A DNA stretch of 64,000 nucleotides from Procambarus clarkii. Its lineage: Eukaryota; Arthropoda; Malacostraca; Decapoda; Cambaridae. Positions 33,700 to 45,038 of the stretch are shown one piece after another (within the stretch, counting starts at the first letter, position 1; every line of letters begins with the position of its first letter). The stretch spans positions 23,394,619 to 23,458,618 of the forward strand of contig NC_091172.1 of assembly GCF_040958095.1 (NCBI RefSeq). Direction: 5' to 3'. The notes under the pieces are model-generated. The model ran no database searches, was not told where the DNA came from, and saw only the letters and a list, made by a program, of their open reading frames with translations. A program made the translations under genes and the position numbers.

Positions 33700-34030
33700 A
33701 GGACCTGGGTCTCTCCGGGACCTGGGTCTCTCTCTGGGACCTGGGTCTCTCTCTCTCTCTGGGACCTGGGTCTCTCTCCGGAACCTGGGTCTCTCTCCGG
33801 GACCTGGGTCTCTCTCTCTGGGACCTGGGTCTCTCTCTCCGGGGCCTGGGTCTCTCTCTCTGGGACCTGGGTCTCTCTCTCCGGGACCTGGGTCTCTCTC
33901 TCCGGGACCTGGGTCTCTCTCTCCGGGACCTGGGTCTCTCTCTCTGGGACCTGGGTCTCTCTCTCCGGGACCTGGGTCTCTCTCCGGGACCTGGGTCTCT
34001 CTCTCTGGGACCTGGGTCTCACAGGGACCT
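33700..34030. repeat. Variable 17-25-bp array, GGGACCTGGGTCTCTC unit
   Basis: About 16 copies that differ mainly in the number of CT dinucleotides inside each unit, so a microsatellite varies within a minisatellite. Frames change at each length change. Confidence 0.93.
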
Positions 34031-34180
34031 GGGTCACCGTACACTACACGTGCTGGTGTTCTCACATCGCGTGTGCCGGCCACAAGCCTGGCTCGCTCCT
34101 GCTTAAATCAACTCTCCTTTTTATACCGGTAAACGACTGATTTTATATCACTGTTTTGAGCCCCCTGCGTGATGTTATTA

Positions 34181-34187
34181 ACACACA

Positions 34188-34270
<83 letters not shown>
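34181..34270. repeat. (AC)n microsatellite
   Basis: About 45 AC dinucleotides just upstream of the family 2 LINE. Confidence 0.96.
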
Positions 34271-34272
<2 letters not shown>

Positions 34273-34299
34273 TCTCAATTGTAATTGTGTGTGTGATTT

Positions 34300-35455
34300 T
34301 CAAATTCAAACTTGAGAGGCAGGCGGGAGTAAGCGGAAAGGTCCTATCATGAGTAAGGAACTACCTAACAGGAAGGAGCCAAAGAGTTACAGTAAGGGGC
34401 GAGAAGTCGGACTGGCGAACAGTAACGAGTGGCGTACCTCAAGGATCGGTGCTGGGACCATTTCTATTTCTAATATATGTTAACGACATGTTTACAGGAG
34501 TAGAGTCCTACATGTCGACGTTCGCGGATGACGCAAAGTTGATGAGAAGAGTTGTGAGAGATGAGGATTATAGAATCCTCTAAGAGGACTTGAACAGGTT
34601 GCAGAGATGGGCACAGAAATGGCTACTGGAGGTCAACACGAGCAAATGTAAAGTTATGGAAATGGGATTAGGCGACAGGAGACTAAAGGGACAGTATGCA
34701 ATGAAGGGGAACTGTCTACCTGTGACGACTCGAGAAAATGATCTGGGCGTGGAGGTAACGCCTAATCTAACTCCTGAGGCACATGTAAATATTATATCGA
34801 CAGCAGCGTACTCTACACTGGCAAAAGTTAGAACATCATTCAGAAACCTAAGTAAGGAGGCATTTAGGGCGCTTTACACTGCCTACGTGAGGCCAGTCTT
34901 AGAGTATGCCGACCCATCATGGAGTCGCCATCTCCATGATGGGGACTCCATGATCTGAAGAAAAATCTGAAGAAACACATAAGAAAACTGGAAAAGGTTC
35001 AGAAGTTTCCAACAAGACTCGTCCCAGAGTTACGAGGGATGGGGTATGAAGAGCGCCTGAAGGAACTGAACCTTATGACACTAGAAAAAATAAAGGGAGA
35101 GGGCGGATATGATAGGAACGTATAAAATACTTAAGGGGATTGACAGAGTGGAAATAGACGAATTGTTCACACGTAATAATAACAGAGTGAGCGGACATGG
35201 GTGAAAGCTGGAAACTCAAATGAGTCACAGAGATGTTAGGAAATTTTCTTTTAGCGTGAGAGTAGTGGAAAATGGAATGCACTTACGGAACAGGTTGTGG
35301 GAGCAAATACTATTCATAATTTTAAAACTAGATATGATAGGGAAATAGGACCGTAGTCATTGCTGTATACAACCCATGGCTCGAAAGGCGGGATACAAGA
35401 GTCAATGCTCGATCCTGCAGACACAAATAGATGAGTACAAATAGGTGAGTACACA
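34300..35455 (+). mobile_element. CR1-like LINE, family 2, 5'-truncated
   Basis: Encodes NYLTGRSQRVTVRGEKSDWR, SGVPQGSVLGPFLFLIYVND and the catalytic FADDAKLMRR. After a stop at 34579, the frame 34590-34958 gives LNRLQRWAQKWLLEVN, DLGVEVTPNLTPEAH and YTAYVRPVLEYADPSW. A 30-40-bp local inverted duplication near 34918-34955 breaks the frame. The C terminus resumes with LVPELRGMGYEERLKELNL. The 3' end has two AATAGGTGAGTAC-type repeats and runs into ACACAC. Inactive. Confidence 0.88.
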
Positions 35456-36212
35456 CACAGAAGAATCGCTGGGTTCAGCGGGTGGCGTTATGTTGAGCAG
35501 CAAAGAGCCACACGGCTGACACTGAGTGTAGGCAACAGTGGGTGCAGGTGGTGGCGGACTGAGCGAGGTGCTCAGTGCCGGCTCTGATGCAAGGAGCATC
35601 AATAAGAAGACAACACTCTCCCTACGGTGTGTTACAAACTAAGGCTGAACACTTGCAAAAAGTACAAAGTCAGAGCCACACACACATCCTTGCACCACTA
35701 TGCTTACACGAGGCTGAGGCAGACTGGGAACTCCACAGACTAAGTTGATACGCAACCGGCTAAGATTAGGCCACTAAAGTTGGTATTTGATAGGAATCCT
35801 GATGAGATGTAAAGGTAACCTTTCAAACAGAGAAGGCTACAGACAGGTATATCTTGAATATGACACGAATAAAGATGAAATAAAACAGGGAAACAGAGGA
35901 GGTGAGTGAGGGATGGAACCCACACAACTTCCCAGCAACCTTGAGGGGCAACGAGTCCTCAGGACACAGCTTGAGAAGCGGGCAGGAGTCTGATTCGTTG
36001 CAACAAAAACATCCAAGAAGGCATACAGTTGCAACCAGTGTTGACGCTGAGTAATTACTCCAGACAATACATCCAGCAAACCAAACGACCTCCTACACCC
36101 ATCTACCATTCCACACATCCCTTTTCCTATACTCATAAATATCTTCTCTCCACCTTATAAATTTCTGTTCTACCGTATATATATCCATAACACACAAGCC
36201 TCCTCCCTCCCG
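35456..36212. other. Unannotated spacer
   Basis: No gene recognised; the short frames have no family signature. Confidence 0.4.
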
Positions 36213-36405
36213 TAAATAAGTGGAACGGACTACATGTGGAAGTAGTGCACAGTTTTACATTTAAATATTATAAGAAAAATCGAGTGAAAAAAGAGTTACT
36301 GCATTGAATTACTGACGGTCGAATGCCGGAGTTTAAGAGCAGATGCTCGACCCTGCAAGCAAGCACAACTAGGTGAGTACAGCCAGGTGAATACTCATCT
36401 CAGAT
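36213..36405 (+). mobile_element. LINE 3' terminal fragment
   Basis: Encodes WNGLHVEVVHSFTFKYYKKN followed by ITDG, then GATGCTCGACCCTGCAAGC and AACTAGGTGAGTACAGCCAG, the typical end of the LINEs of this window (compare WNALGEQIVEANTIHTFKTR at 44.1 kb). Confidence 0.65.
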
Positions 36406-36509
36406 CAATTAGGACAAAAACTGGCAAGTTCCCCCACAGTATTGACTCAATATTTAAGAGACTTTTTGCCTCCAGACTAAATCGCACTATTTGATGTACA
36501 GCAGTTGTT

Positions 36510-36760
36510 GCTTCACGTCCAGCTGGTTCACGTCCAGCTGGTTCACGTCCAGCTGGTTCACGTCCACCTGGTTCACGTCCAGCTGGTTCACGTCCACCTG
36601 GTTCACGTCCAGCTGGTTCACGTCCAGCTGGTTCACGTCCAGCTGGTTCACGTCCAGCTGGTTCACGTCCACCTGGTTCACGTCCACCTGGTTCACGTCC
36701 AGCTGCTTCACGTCCACCTGGTTCACGTCCACCTGGTTCACGTCCACCTGGCTCTCTAAC
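36510..36760. repeat. 15-bp tandem repeat GGTTCACGTCCAGCT, about 17 copies
   Basis: Units alternate CAGCT and CACCT. Open in several frames by period. Confidence 0.96.
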
Positions 36761-36867
36761 ATCTGGATCTCATTATAGCTGGTTCACTTCCAGCTGGTTC
36801 TATAATAAGTGATTCTCATGATAGATGTTCTCATAATATTTGGTTCTCATAACAGATGGTTCTCATA

Positions 36868-37110
36868 AGGGGTCCCGGTAGTAGTCGGGTTCCTTCTCGA
36901 CACACAGTCGAGAATCCGGATTCGATTCCCGGGCGGGACAGAAATGGTTGGGCACATTTCCTTTCACCTAATGCAACTGTTCACCTAGAAGCAAGTAGGT
37001 ACTCAGGAGTTAGTCAGTTTGTTGTGGGGTTGTATCCTAGGTGGGGTCAGTAATTCTACCCTGGGGGGGGGGCTCGATAAAACCCCGGGGTGGGGGGGAA
37101 GACCTCGATG
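36868..37110 (+). mobile_element. tRNA-derived SINE, core-sharing family
   Basis: GGTCCCGGTAGTAGTCGGGT head, GGATTCGATTCCCGGGCGGG (B box), then TTTCCTTTCACCTAATGCAA and CACCTAGAAGCAAGTAGGTA, the same central core as families B and C. The 3' end is G/C-rich with G runs. Confidence 0.7.
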
Positions 37111-37164
37111 AAAGCCTAACGTGTATGAATACACTCTGGCTTCCTGTCCCCTGACAGTTAATTA

Positions 37165-37170
<6 letters not shown>

Positions 37171-37201
<31 letters not shown>
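37171..37201. repeat. (ATT)n microsatellite
   Basis: About 10 ATT units directly at the 5' end of element D copy 2. Confidence 0.95.
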
Positions 37202-37203
<2 letters not shown>

Positions 37204-39690
37204 TAGCTGTACCCGGCCACACGTTGCTGAGCCACAGCAACCTTCCCCTGTCCCCTCGTCCTACCCACCATTCCCCCTTCCCCGTCCCCTCGTCCTCCCC
37301 ACCATTCCCCCCTCCCCGTCCCTCGTCCTCCCACCATTCCCCCTCCCCGTCCCCTCGTCCTCCCCACCATTCCCCTCTCCCCCGTCCCCCGTCCTCCCCA
37401 CCATTCCCCACTCCCCCGTCCCCCCGTCCTCCCCACCATTCCCCTCTCCCCCGTCCCCTCGTCCTCCCCACCATTCCCCTCTCCCCGTCCCCTCATCCTC
37501 CCCACCATTCCCCTCTCCCCCGTCCCCTCGTCCTCCTCACCATTCCCCCCTCCCCGTCCCCTCGTCCTCCCCACCATTCCCCCCTCCCCGTCCCCTCGTC
37601 CTCCCCACCATTCCCCTCTCCCCCGTCCCCTCGTCCTCCCCACCATTCCCCTCTCCCCCGTCCCCTCGTCCTCCCCACCATTCCCCTCTCCCCCGTCCCC
37701 CCGTCCTCCCCACCATTCCCCTCTCCCCCGTCCCCCCGTCCTCCCCACCATTCCCCTCTCCCCCGTCCCCTCGTCCTCCCCACCATTCCCCTCTCCCCGT
37801 CCCCTCGTCCTCCCCACTATTCCCCTCTCCCCCGTCCCCCCGTCCTCCCCACCATTCCCCTCTCCCCCGTCCCCTCGTCCTCCCCACCATTCCCCTCTCC
37901 CCCGTTCCCTCGTCCTCCCCACCATTCCCCCCTCCCCGTCCCCTCGTCCTCCCCACCATTCCCCCCTCCCCGTCCCCTCGTCCTCCCCACCATTCCCCCC
38001 TCCCCGTCCCCTCGTCCTCCCCACCATTCCCCCCTCCCCGTCCCCTCGTCCTCCCCACCATTCCCCCCTCCCCGTCCCCTCGTCCTCCCCACCATTCCCC
38101 CCTCCCCGTCCCCTCGTTCTCCCCACCATTCCCCCCTCCCCGTCCCCTCGTCCTCCCCACCATTCCCCTCTCCCCCGTCCCCTCGTCCTCCCCACCATTC
38201 CCCCCCTCCCCGTCCCCTCGTCCTCCCCACCATTCCCCTCTCCCCCGTCCCCTCGTCCTCCCCACCATTCCCCCCTCCCCGTCCCCTCGTCCTCCCCACC
38301 ATTCCCCCCTCCCCGTCCCCTCGTCCTCCCCACCATTCACTCCTCCCCGTCCCCTCGTCCTCCCCACCATTCCCCCCTCCCCGTCCCCTCGTCCTCCCCA
38401 CCATTCCCCTCTCCCCCGTCCCCTCGTCCTCCCCACCATTCCCCCCTCCCCGTCCCCTCGTCCTCCCCACCATTCCCCTCTCCCCCGTCCCCTCGTCCTC
38501 CCCACCATTCCCCCCTCCCCGTCCCATCGTCCTCCCCACCATTCCCCCCTCCCCGTCCCCTCGTCCTCCCCACCATTCCCCTCTCCCCCGTCCCCTCGTC
38601 CTCCCCACCATTCCCCCCTCCCCCGTCCCCTCGTCCTCCCCACCATTCCCCCCTCCCCGTCCCCTCGTCCTCCCCACCATTCCCCCCTCCCCGTCCCCTC
38701 GTCCACCCCACCATTCCCCCCTCCCCGTCCCCTCGTCCTCCCCACCATTCCCCTCTCCCCGTCCCCTCGTCCTCCCCACCATTCCCCCCTCCCCGTCCCC
38801 TCGTCCTCCCCACCATTCCCCCCTCCCCGTCCCCTCGTCCTCCCCACCATTCCCCCCTCCCCGTCCCCTCGTCCTCCCCACCATTCCCCCCTCCCCGTCC
38901 CCTCGTCCTCCCCACCATTCCCCCCTCCCCGTCCCCTCGTCCTCCCCACCATTCCCCCCTCCCCGTCCCCTCGTCCTCCCCACCATTCCCCCCTCCCCTT
39001 CCCCTCGTCCTCCCCACCATTCCCCCCTCCCCGTCCCCTCGTCCTCCCCACCATTCCCCCCTCCCCGTCCCCTCGTCCTCCCCACCATTCCCCCCTCCCC
39101 TTCCCCTCGTCCTCCCCACCATTCCCCCCTCCCCGTCCCCTCGTCCTCCCCACCATTCCCCCCTCCCCGTCCCTTCGTCCTCCCCACCATTCCCCCCTCC
39201 CCGTCCCCTCGTCCTCCCCACCATTCCCCCCTCCCCGTCCCCTCGTCCTCCCCACCATTCCCCCCTCCCCGTCCCCTCGTCCTCCCCACCATTCCCCCCT
39301 CCCCGTCCCCTCGTCCTCCCCACCATTCCCCCCTCCCCGTCCCCTCGTCCTCCCCACCATTCCCCCCTCCCCGTCCCCTCGTCCTCCCCACCATTCCCCC
39401 CTCCCCGTCCCCTCGTCCTCCCCACCATTCCCCCCTCCCCGTCCCCTCGTCCTCCCCACCATTCCCCCCTCCCCGTCCCCTCGTCCTCCCCACCATTCCC
39501 CCCTCCCCCGTAAAAATGTGCTAACTTGTCACAGGTGAGGCATCTATATAGTAGGTATATAAAAACCTGCTCGGATGCGAATGAAACGTTGTGTGAAAAT
39601 TTCAAAGCAATCGGTGAAGAACTTTCGGAGATTAGCGATTATGCACAAACGAACATTTACATCTTTATTTATATAGATTATTATTATTAT
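37202..39690 (+). mobile_element. Interspersed element D, copy 2, with giant internal array
   Basis: Head ACTAGCTGTACCCGGCCACA matches copy 1. The interior is the 34-bp array at 37235-39510. The 3' part (39520-39675: GTCACAGGTGAGGCATCTAT, TTTCAAAGCAATCGGTGAAG, ACGAACATTTACA) matches the end of copy 1. The AT-rich middle seen in copy 1 (18905-19440) is absent. It ends in TATATAGATTATTATTATT. Confidence 0.8.
37235..39510. repeat. Minisatellite, 34-bp C-rich unit, about 67 copies
   Basis: Unit CCTCGTCCTCCCCACCATTC plus CCCCCTCCCCGTCC. Early copies vary (CTCTCCC, extra C); copies after about 38750 are almost identical. The same unit occurs in a few copies inside element D at 18735-18905 and inverted at 43545-43690. 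The minus strand has four G-tracts per unit. Confidence 0.97.
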
Positions 39691-40054
39691 AGTTTACAAA
39701 GCTTATGAAGCAATTTGTCAGGTTAAAGGGATGTTTGCACTAGAATATCTGGACTACTCGCGTTAGTAGTAGGTAACCCATTGTGGGCCGGGGAGGGGGG
39801 GGGTATAGTATGGGTTACCCACTGTTTAGGGGCCACTAACAATGTGGTGACAGTTGTGGTGCAGTAGCAGGGAGTCGAGGCGGCCCACCAGGAAGTTGAC
39901 TGAAGAACCACCCTGCCACTGAGGTCTGTACATTGCACATCATTAATAGTATTGAGGCACCAGGATTTATACAAGCTCTGAAGACCATAATTTCAAGATG
40001 ACCAGGGCTGACTTCATCAGTGGGTTGAGCATGCACAGGAGCACCCCAGTATGG
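39691..40054. other. Unannotated spacer
   Basis: No gene recognised. Confidence 0.4.
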
Positions 40055-40260
40055 TCCATGTAATGTATCAATTATACAATGTATATATATGATGTAACTA
40101 TATAACCTGAGCTTGTGAAAGCACTTTCATCACCTTCAGTGATTAAGTGCTTAATTGCACACTAGTTTCTCTATCAGCTATCTCACCCTGTCAGAGTAAA
40201 AGAGACAAATGTATGTGTATGCATGTGTGTGTATATATGCATGTATATATGTATATGTAC

Positions 40261-40306
<46 letters not shown>

Positions 40307-40660
40307 ATGTATATATTTATATGTACGTATATGTGTGTGTGTGTATGTATATGTATGTGTATAAAGTATATGTGAAAGCTGATCAGAATTATATTTCACC
40401 TTTGTGAATGCACACTAATGACACTATGTAAAAGATACCTCGAACACTTTATGTAGGGCATACGTAGATCTGTATATCTATGTATTTACGTATGTAGCTT
40501 AGCTTAGCATTTTAAAAGCACTACAATCACCTTCTGTGGTTGATTGTTCAATAAATCCCTGAACTATATGTTTAACAAATCTCTAACCCTGTCCATGGAG
40601 GACAGAAGAAAATGTATATATGCTGGTTAGCATTGTAAATGTGCGGCCACGTCTGTTGTA
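40055..40660 (+). mobile_element. Interspersed repeat, probable LINE 3' UTR
   Basis: Matches, in inverse orientation, 45033-45530, including AAGCACTTTCATCACCTTCA, TAGCATTTTAAAAGCACT and AAAATGTATATATGCTGGTT. At 45 kb this sequence lies 3' of an RNase-H/zinc-finger LINE tail, so here it is probably the 3' UTR of the same family. It contains a (GT)n/(TATG)n stretch at 40208-40375. Confidence 0.6.
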
Positions 40661-41126
<466 letters not shown>

Positions 41127-41588
41127 ATCAGAGAGAAGAGCCACATCATCTGATGAGTATCACACAGCCAATCACTCTGGAGGGCATTGTTCCCAGGTCG
41201 CATGTAATCTGAACATTTCCAACTTTATATGCCAACAAGACCAGCGCTGTAGTGCCGACTCTCATTATAATACACTAACTGACGCTTTGCAACGATGCAA
41301 ACTTCTGCTCCATCTGTCTGTTGGATCCACTAAAGATAAAGCCACCAGAGCAAGGGTGGCATATGCAACAGTTACCAGTAAGCTACACATGTCGACTGTC
41401 TACAATCCTTGATTGTTTGAGTTTACATGTGTTCTCTAGTCTCCCTGCTCCTATGATTGTGTGGATCAGTCCACAAGAAGATGTGGATATGTACACCATT
41501 CTTGTATACTTCTTCTTGTATTCGTGTATTCTCAAGACTCAGTTTACAAGAGATGAGGTATTGTATACCTCAGTACTTGTAGGCTGAG
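41127..41588. other. Unannotated spacer
   Basis: No gene recognised. Confidence 0.4.
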
Positions 41589-41589
41589 T

Positions 41590-42255
41590 CCTCTCAGCCT
41601 ACAAGCACTCAGCTGTGGGAGAGAGAGGTCTTAGCCTACATACACTCAGCTCTGAGAGAGAGGTCTTAGCCAACATACACTCAGCTGTGAGAGAGAGAGG
41701 TCTTAGCCAACATACACTCAGCTCTGAGAGAGAGGTCTTAGCCTACATACACTCAGCTCTGAGAGAGAGGTCTTAGCCTACATACACTCAGCTGTGAGAG
41801 AGAGAGGTCTTAGCCAACATACACTCAGCTCTGAGAGAGAGGTCTTAGCCTACATACACTCAGCTCTGAGAGAGAGGTCTTAGCCTACATACACTCAGCT
41901 GTGAGAGAGAGGTCTTAGCCAACATACACTCAGCTGTGGAAGAGAGAGGTCTTAGCCTACATACACTCAGCTGTGGGAGAGAGAGGTCTTAGCCTACATA
42001 CACTCAGCTGTGGGAGAGAGAGGTCTTAGCCTACATACACTCAGCTCTGAGAGAGAGGTCTTAGCCTACATACACTCAGCTGTGGGAGAGAGAGGTCTTA
42101 GCCCACATACACTCAGATGTGGGAGAGAGAGGTCTTAGCCAACATACACTCAGCTGTGGGAGAGAGAGGTCTTAGCCTACATACACTCAGCTGTAGGAGA
42201 GAGAGGTCTTAGCCTACATACACTCAGCTGTAGGAGAGAGAGGTCTTAGCCAACA
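41590..42255. repeat. 35-37-bp tandem repeat, about 18 copies
   Basis: Unit TCTTAGCCTACATACACTCA plus GCTGTGAGAGAGAGAGG, with one fewer GA in some copies and CCAAC for CCTAC in others. Confidence 0.95.
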
Positions 42256-42334
42256 AACAAGAGTGGAAAGGTGAGTGAGTGTAATATCTCTAGTGCGGGA
42301 CAAAAGTCACCCCAGACACCGTGTACAGCTTCAA

Positions 42335-43090
42335 GTGAAGATGTACAGCTCTTGTACACCTGTTATGTACACTATCACCCGCTGTTGAGCACCTGTTGTA
42401 CACCACCACCTGCTGCTGAGCATCTGTTGTACACTACCACCTGCTGCTAAGCACCTGCTGTACACTACCACCCGCTGCTGAGCACCTGCTGTACACTACC
42501 ACCTGCTGCTGAGCACCTGTTGTACACTACCATCTGCTGCTAAGCACCTGTTGTACACTACCACCTGCTGCTAAGCACCTGTTGTACACCACCACCTGCT
42601 GCTGAGCATCTGTTGTACACTACCACCTGCTGCTAAGCACCTGCTGTACACTACCACCTGCTGCTGAGCACCTGTTGTACACTACCATCTGCTGCTAAGC
42701 ACCTGTTGTACACTACCATCTGCTGCTAAGCACCTGTTGTACACTACCATCTGCTGCTAAGCACCTGTTGTACACTACCATCTGCTGCTAAGCACCTGTT
42801 GTACACCACCATCTGCTGCTGAGCATCTGTTGTACACCACCACCTGCTGCTGAGCACCTGTTGTACAATCCCACCTGCTACTGAGCACCTGTTGTACAAT
42901 CCAACCTGCTGCTAAGCACCTGTTGTACACTACCACCTGCTGCTGAGCATCTGTTGTACACCACCACCTGCTGCTGAGCACCTGTTATACACCACCACCT
43001 GCTGCTGAGCACCTGCTGTACAATCCCACCTGCAACTGAGCACCTATTGTACACCACCACCTGCTGCTGAGCACCTGTTGTACAACACCA
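42335..43090. repeat. 31-bp tandem repeat, about 24 copies
   Basis: Unit CACCTGTTGTACACTACCAC plus CTGCTGCTGAG, with CTAAG/CTGAG and ACC/ATC variants. It joins directly to the inverted element D copy 3. Confidence 0.95.
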
Positions 43091-43732
43091 TCTGTGTTTT
43101 TCATATGAGGGAAATCTTCGAAACCTCTTTATCGATTGCTTTGAAATTTTGACACAATGTTGTATTCGAATAGGCGCGTGTTTTTATATACCTACTATAT
43201 ACATGCCTCATTTGTGACGGAAAAAAAAAATGTTTTTTTTTTTTAAACACCGCCATCTGTTGCATGTAAGAGCAACACACGCTATACTAAATATGTTAAG
43301 ATTCCATTTCAATGTTTCCAATTTCATTGAAAAATTGAATTTTCGTAGACTTCAATTCATTTTCATTTTAATTTAATTATTTTGTGTGACATAGCATTGA
43401 AATTGAGCTGTGTTGTTTACCATACCGTTCATTTCGCGAGTATAGTTAATTTTTGTATTTTTCATTGTTTTTCATTTCGTTTTTTAACTGTATTTCTCAG
43501 TTCAGTGATGGGAACATCAGATCATTTGGAATGCATCGGACGAAGGAGTGGGGAATGGTGGGGAGGACGAGGGGACGAGAGTGGGGTATGGTGGGGAGGA
43601 CAAGGGGACGAGAGTGGGGTATGGTGGGGAGGACAAGGGGACGGGTGAGGGGACAATGGTGGGGAGGACTGGGAGACAGGGGAAGGTTGCTTGAGCCACA
43701 GCAACGCGTGGCCGGGTACAGCTAGTTAATAA
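43091..43732 (-). mobile_element. Interspersed element D, copy 3
   Basis: Minus strand: head AACTAGCTGTACCCGGCCAC (43726-43707), short 34-bp-type array (43690-43545), AT-rich middle (43540-43270), CAACAGATGGCGGTGTTT, ATATAGTAGGTATATAAAAA, AATTTCAAAGCAATCGATAA. The 3' end is lost at the junction with the 31-bp array. The head follows an ATT/AAT-rich tract as in copy 2. Confidence 0.78.
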
Positions 43733-43849
43733 TAACAACAATAAGACTAATAACAAGAGTAATAAAATAAGTGTTCTCATTATCTTAATTTTTAGCGAGA
43801 GTGGTGAAGGGCGCCGTGGTAGGTGTTGAGAGGTGAGCACATCAGGTGC

Positions 43850-43850
<1 letters not shown>

Positions 43851-43926
<76 letters not shown>
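43851..43926. repeat. (GT)n microsatellite at a LINE 3' end
   Basis: About 38 GT dinucleotides, contiguous with the LINE terminus GTACTCACCTATATGTACTC (reads as ...GAGTAC then (AC)n on the element strand). Confidence 0.95.
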
Positions 43927-43930
<4 letters not shown>

Positions 43931-45038
43931 CACCTATATGTACTCACCTATATGTGCTTGCAGAATCGAGCATTGACTCTTGGATCCCGCCTTTCCAGCT
44001 ATCGGTTGTTTACAGCAATGACTCCTGTCCCATTTCCCTATCATACCTAGTTTTAAAAGTATGAATAGTATTTGCTTCCACAATCTGTTCCCCAAGTGCA
44101 TTCCATTTTTCTACTACTCTCACGCTAAAAGAAAACTTCCTAACATCTCTGTGACTCATCTGAGTTTCCAGTTTCCACCCATGTCCCCTCGTTCTGTTAT
44201 TATTACGTGTGAACATTTCATCTATTTCCACTTTGTCAATTCCCCTGAGTATTTTATATGTCCCTATCATATCTCCTCTCTCCCTTCTTTTCTCTAGTGT
44301 CGTAAGGTTCAGTTCCTTCAGCCGCTCTTCATATCCCATCCCTCGTAACTCTGGGACAAGCCTCGTCGCAAACCTCTGAACCTTCTCCAGTTTCTTTATG
44401 TGTTTCTTCAGGTGGGGGCTCCATGATGGCGCGGCATACTCTAAGACGGGTCTCACGTAGGCAGTGTAAAGCGCCCTAAAAGCTTCCTCATTTAGGTTTC
44501 TGAATGAAGTTCTAATTTTCGCCAGTGTAGAGTACGCTGCTGTCGTTATCCTATTTATATGTGCCTCAGGAGTTAGATTAGGTGTCACATCCACTCCCAG
44601 GTCTCTTTCTCGAATCGTTACAGGTAGGCTGTTCCCCTTCATTGTGTACTGTCCCTTTGGTCTCCTGTCACCTGATCCCATTTCCATAACTTTACATTTG
44701 CTGGTGTTAAACTCCAGTAGCCATTTCCCTGACCATCTCTGCAGCCTGTTTAAGTCCTCTTGGAGGATCCTACAATCCTCGTCTGTCACAACTCTTCTCA
44801 TTAATTTTGCGTCATCTGCAAACATTGACATGTATGATTCCACTCCTGTAAACATATCATTTACGTAAATTAGAAAGAGGATTGGTCCCTGCACCGATCC
44901 TTGAGGTACTCCACTTGTTACTGTTCGCCAGTCCGACTTTTCGCCCCTTACCATTACCCTCTGGCTCCTTCCTGTTAGGTAGTTCTTCACCCATACTAGG
45001 GCCTTTCCGCTTACTCCTGCCTGCCAGACATTTACAAT
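43927..45038 (-). mobile_element. CR1-like LINE, family 2, 346-residue RT frame intact
   Basis: The minus frame 45050-44010 is uninterrupted. It has the RT palm: NYLTGRSQRVMVRGEKSDWR, SGVPQGSVQGPILFLIYVND and the catalytic FADDAKLMRR, then CKVMEMGSGDRRPKGQY, ERDLGVDVTPNLTPEAH, YTAYVRPVLEYAAPSWSPHL, LVPELRGMGYEERLKELNL, TYKILRGID and the C-terminal WNALGEQIVEANTIHTFKTR. The N-terminal fingers and endonuclease are missing, so it cannot be autonomous. Similarity to the family stops at about 45035, where the 3' UTR-like sequence of another LINE begins. 3' end: two GTACTCACCTATATGT units. Confidence 0.92.

Noticed and set aside
37121..39538. Proline-rich 805-residue protein
   Set aside because: Covers the C-rich 34-bp array inside element D; similar long frames occur on both strands.
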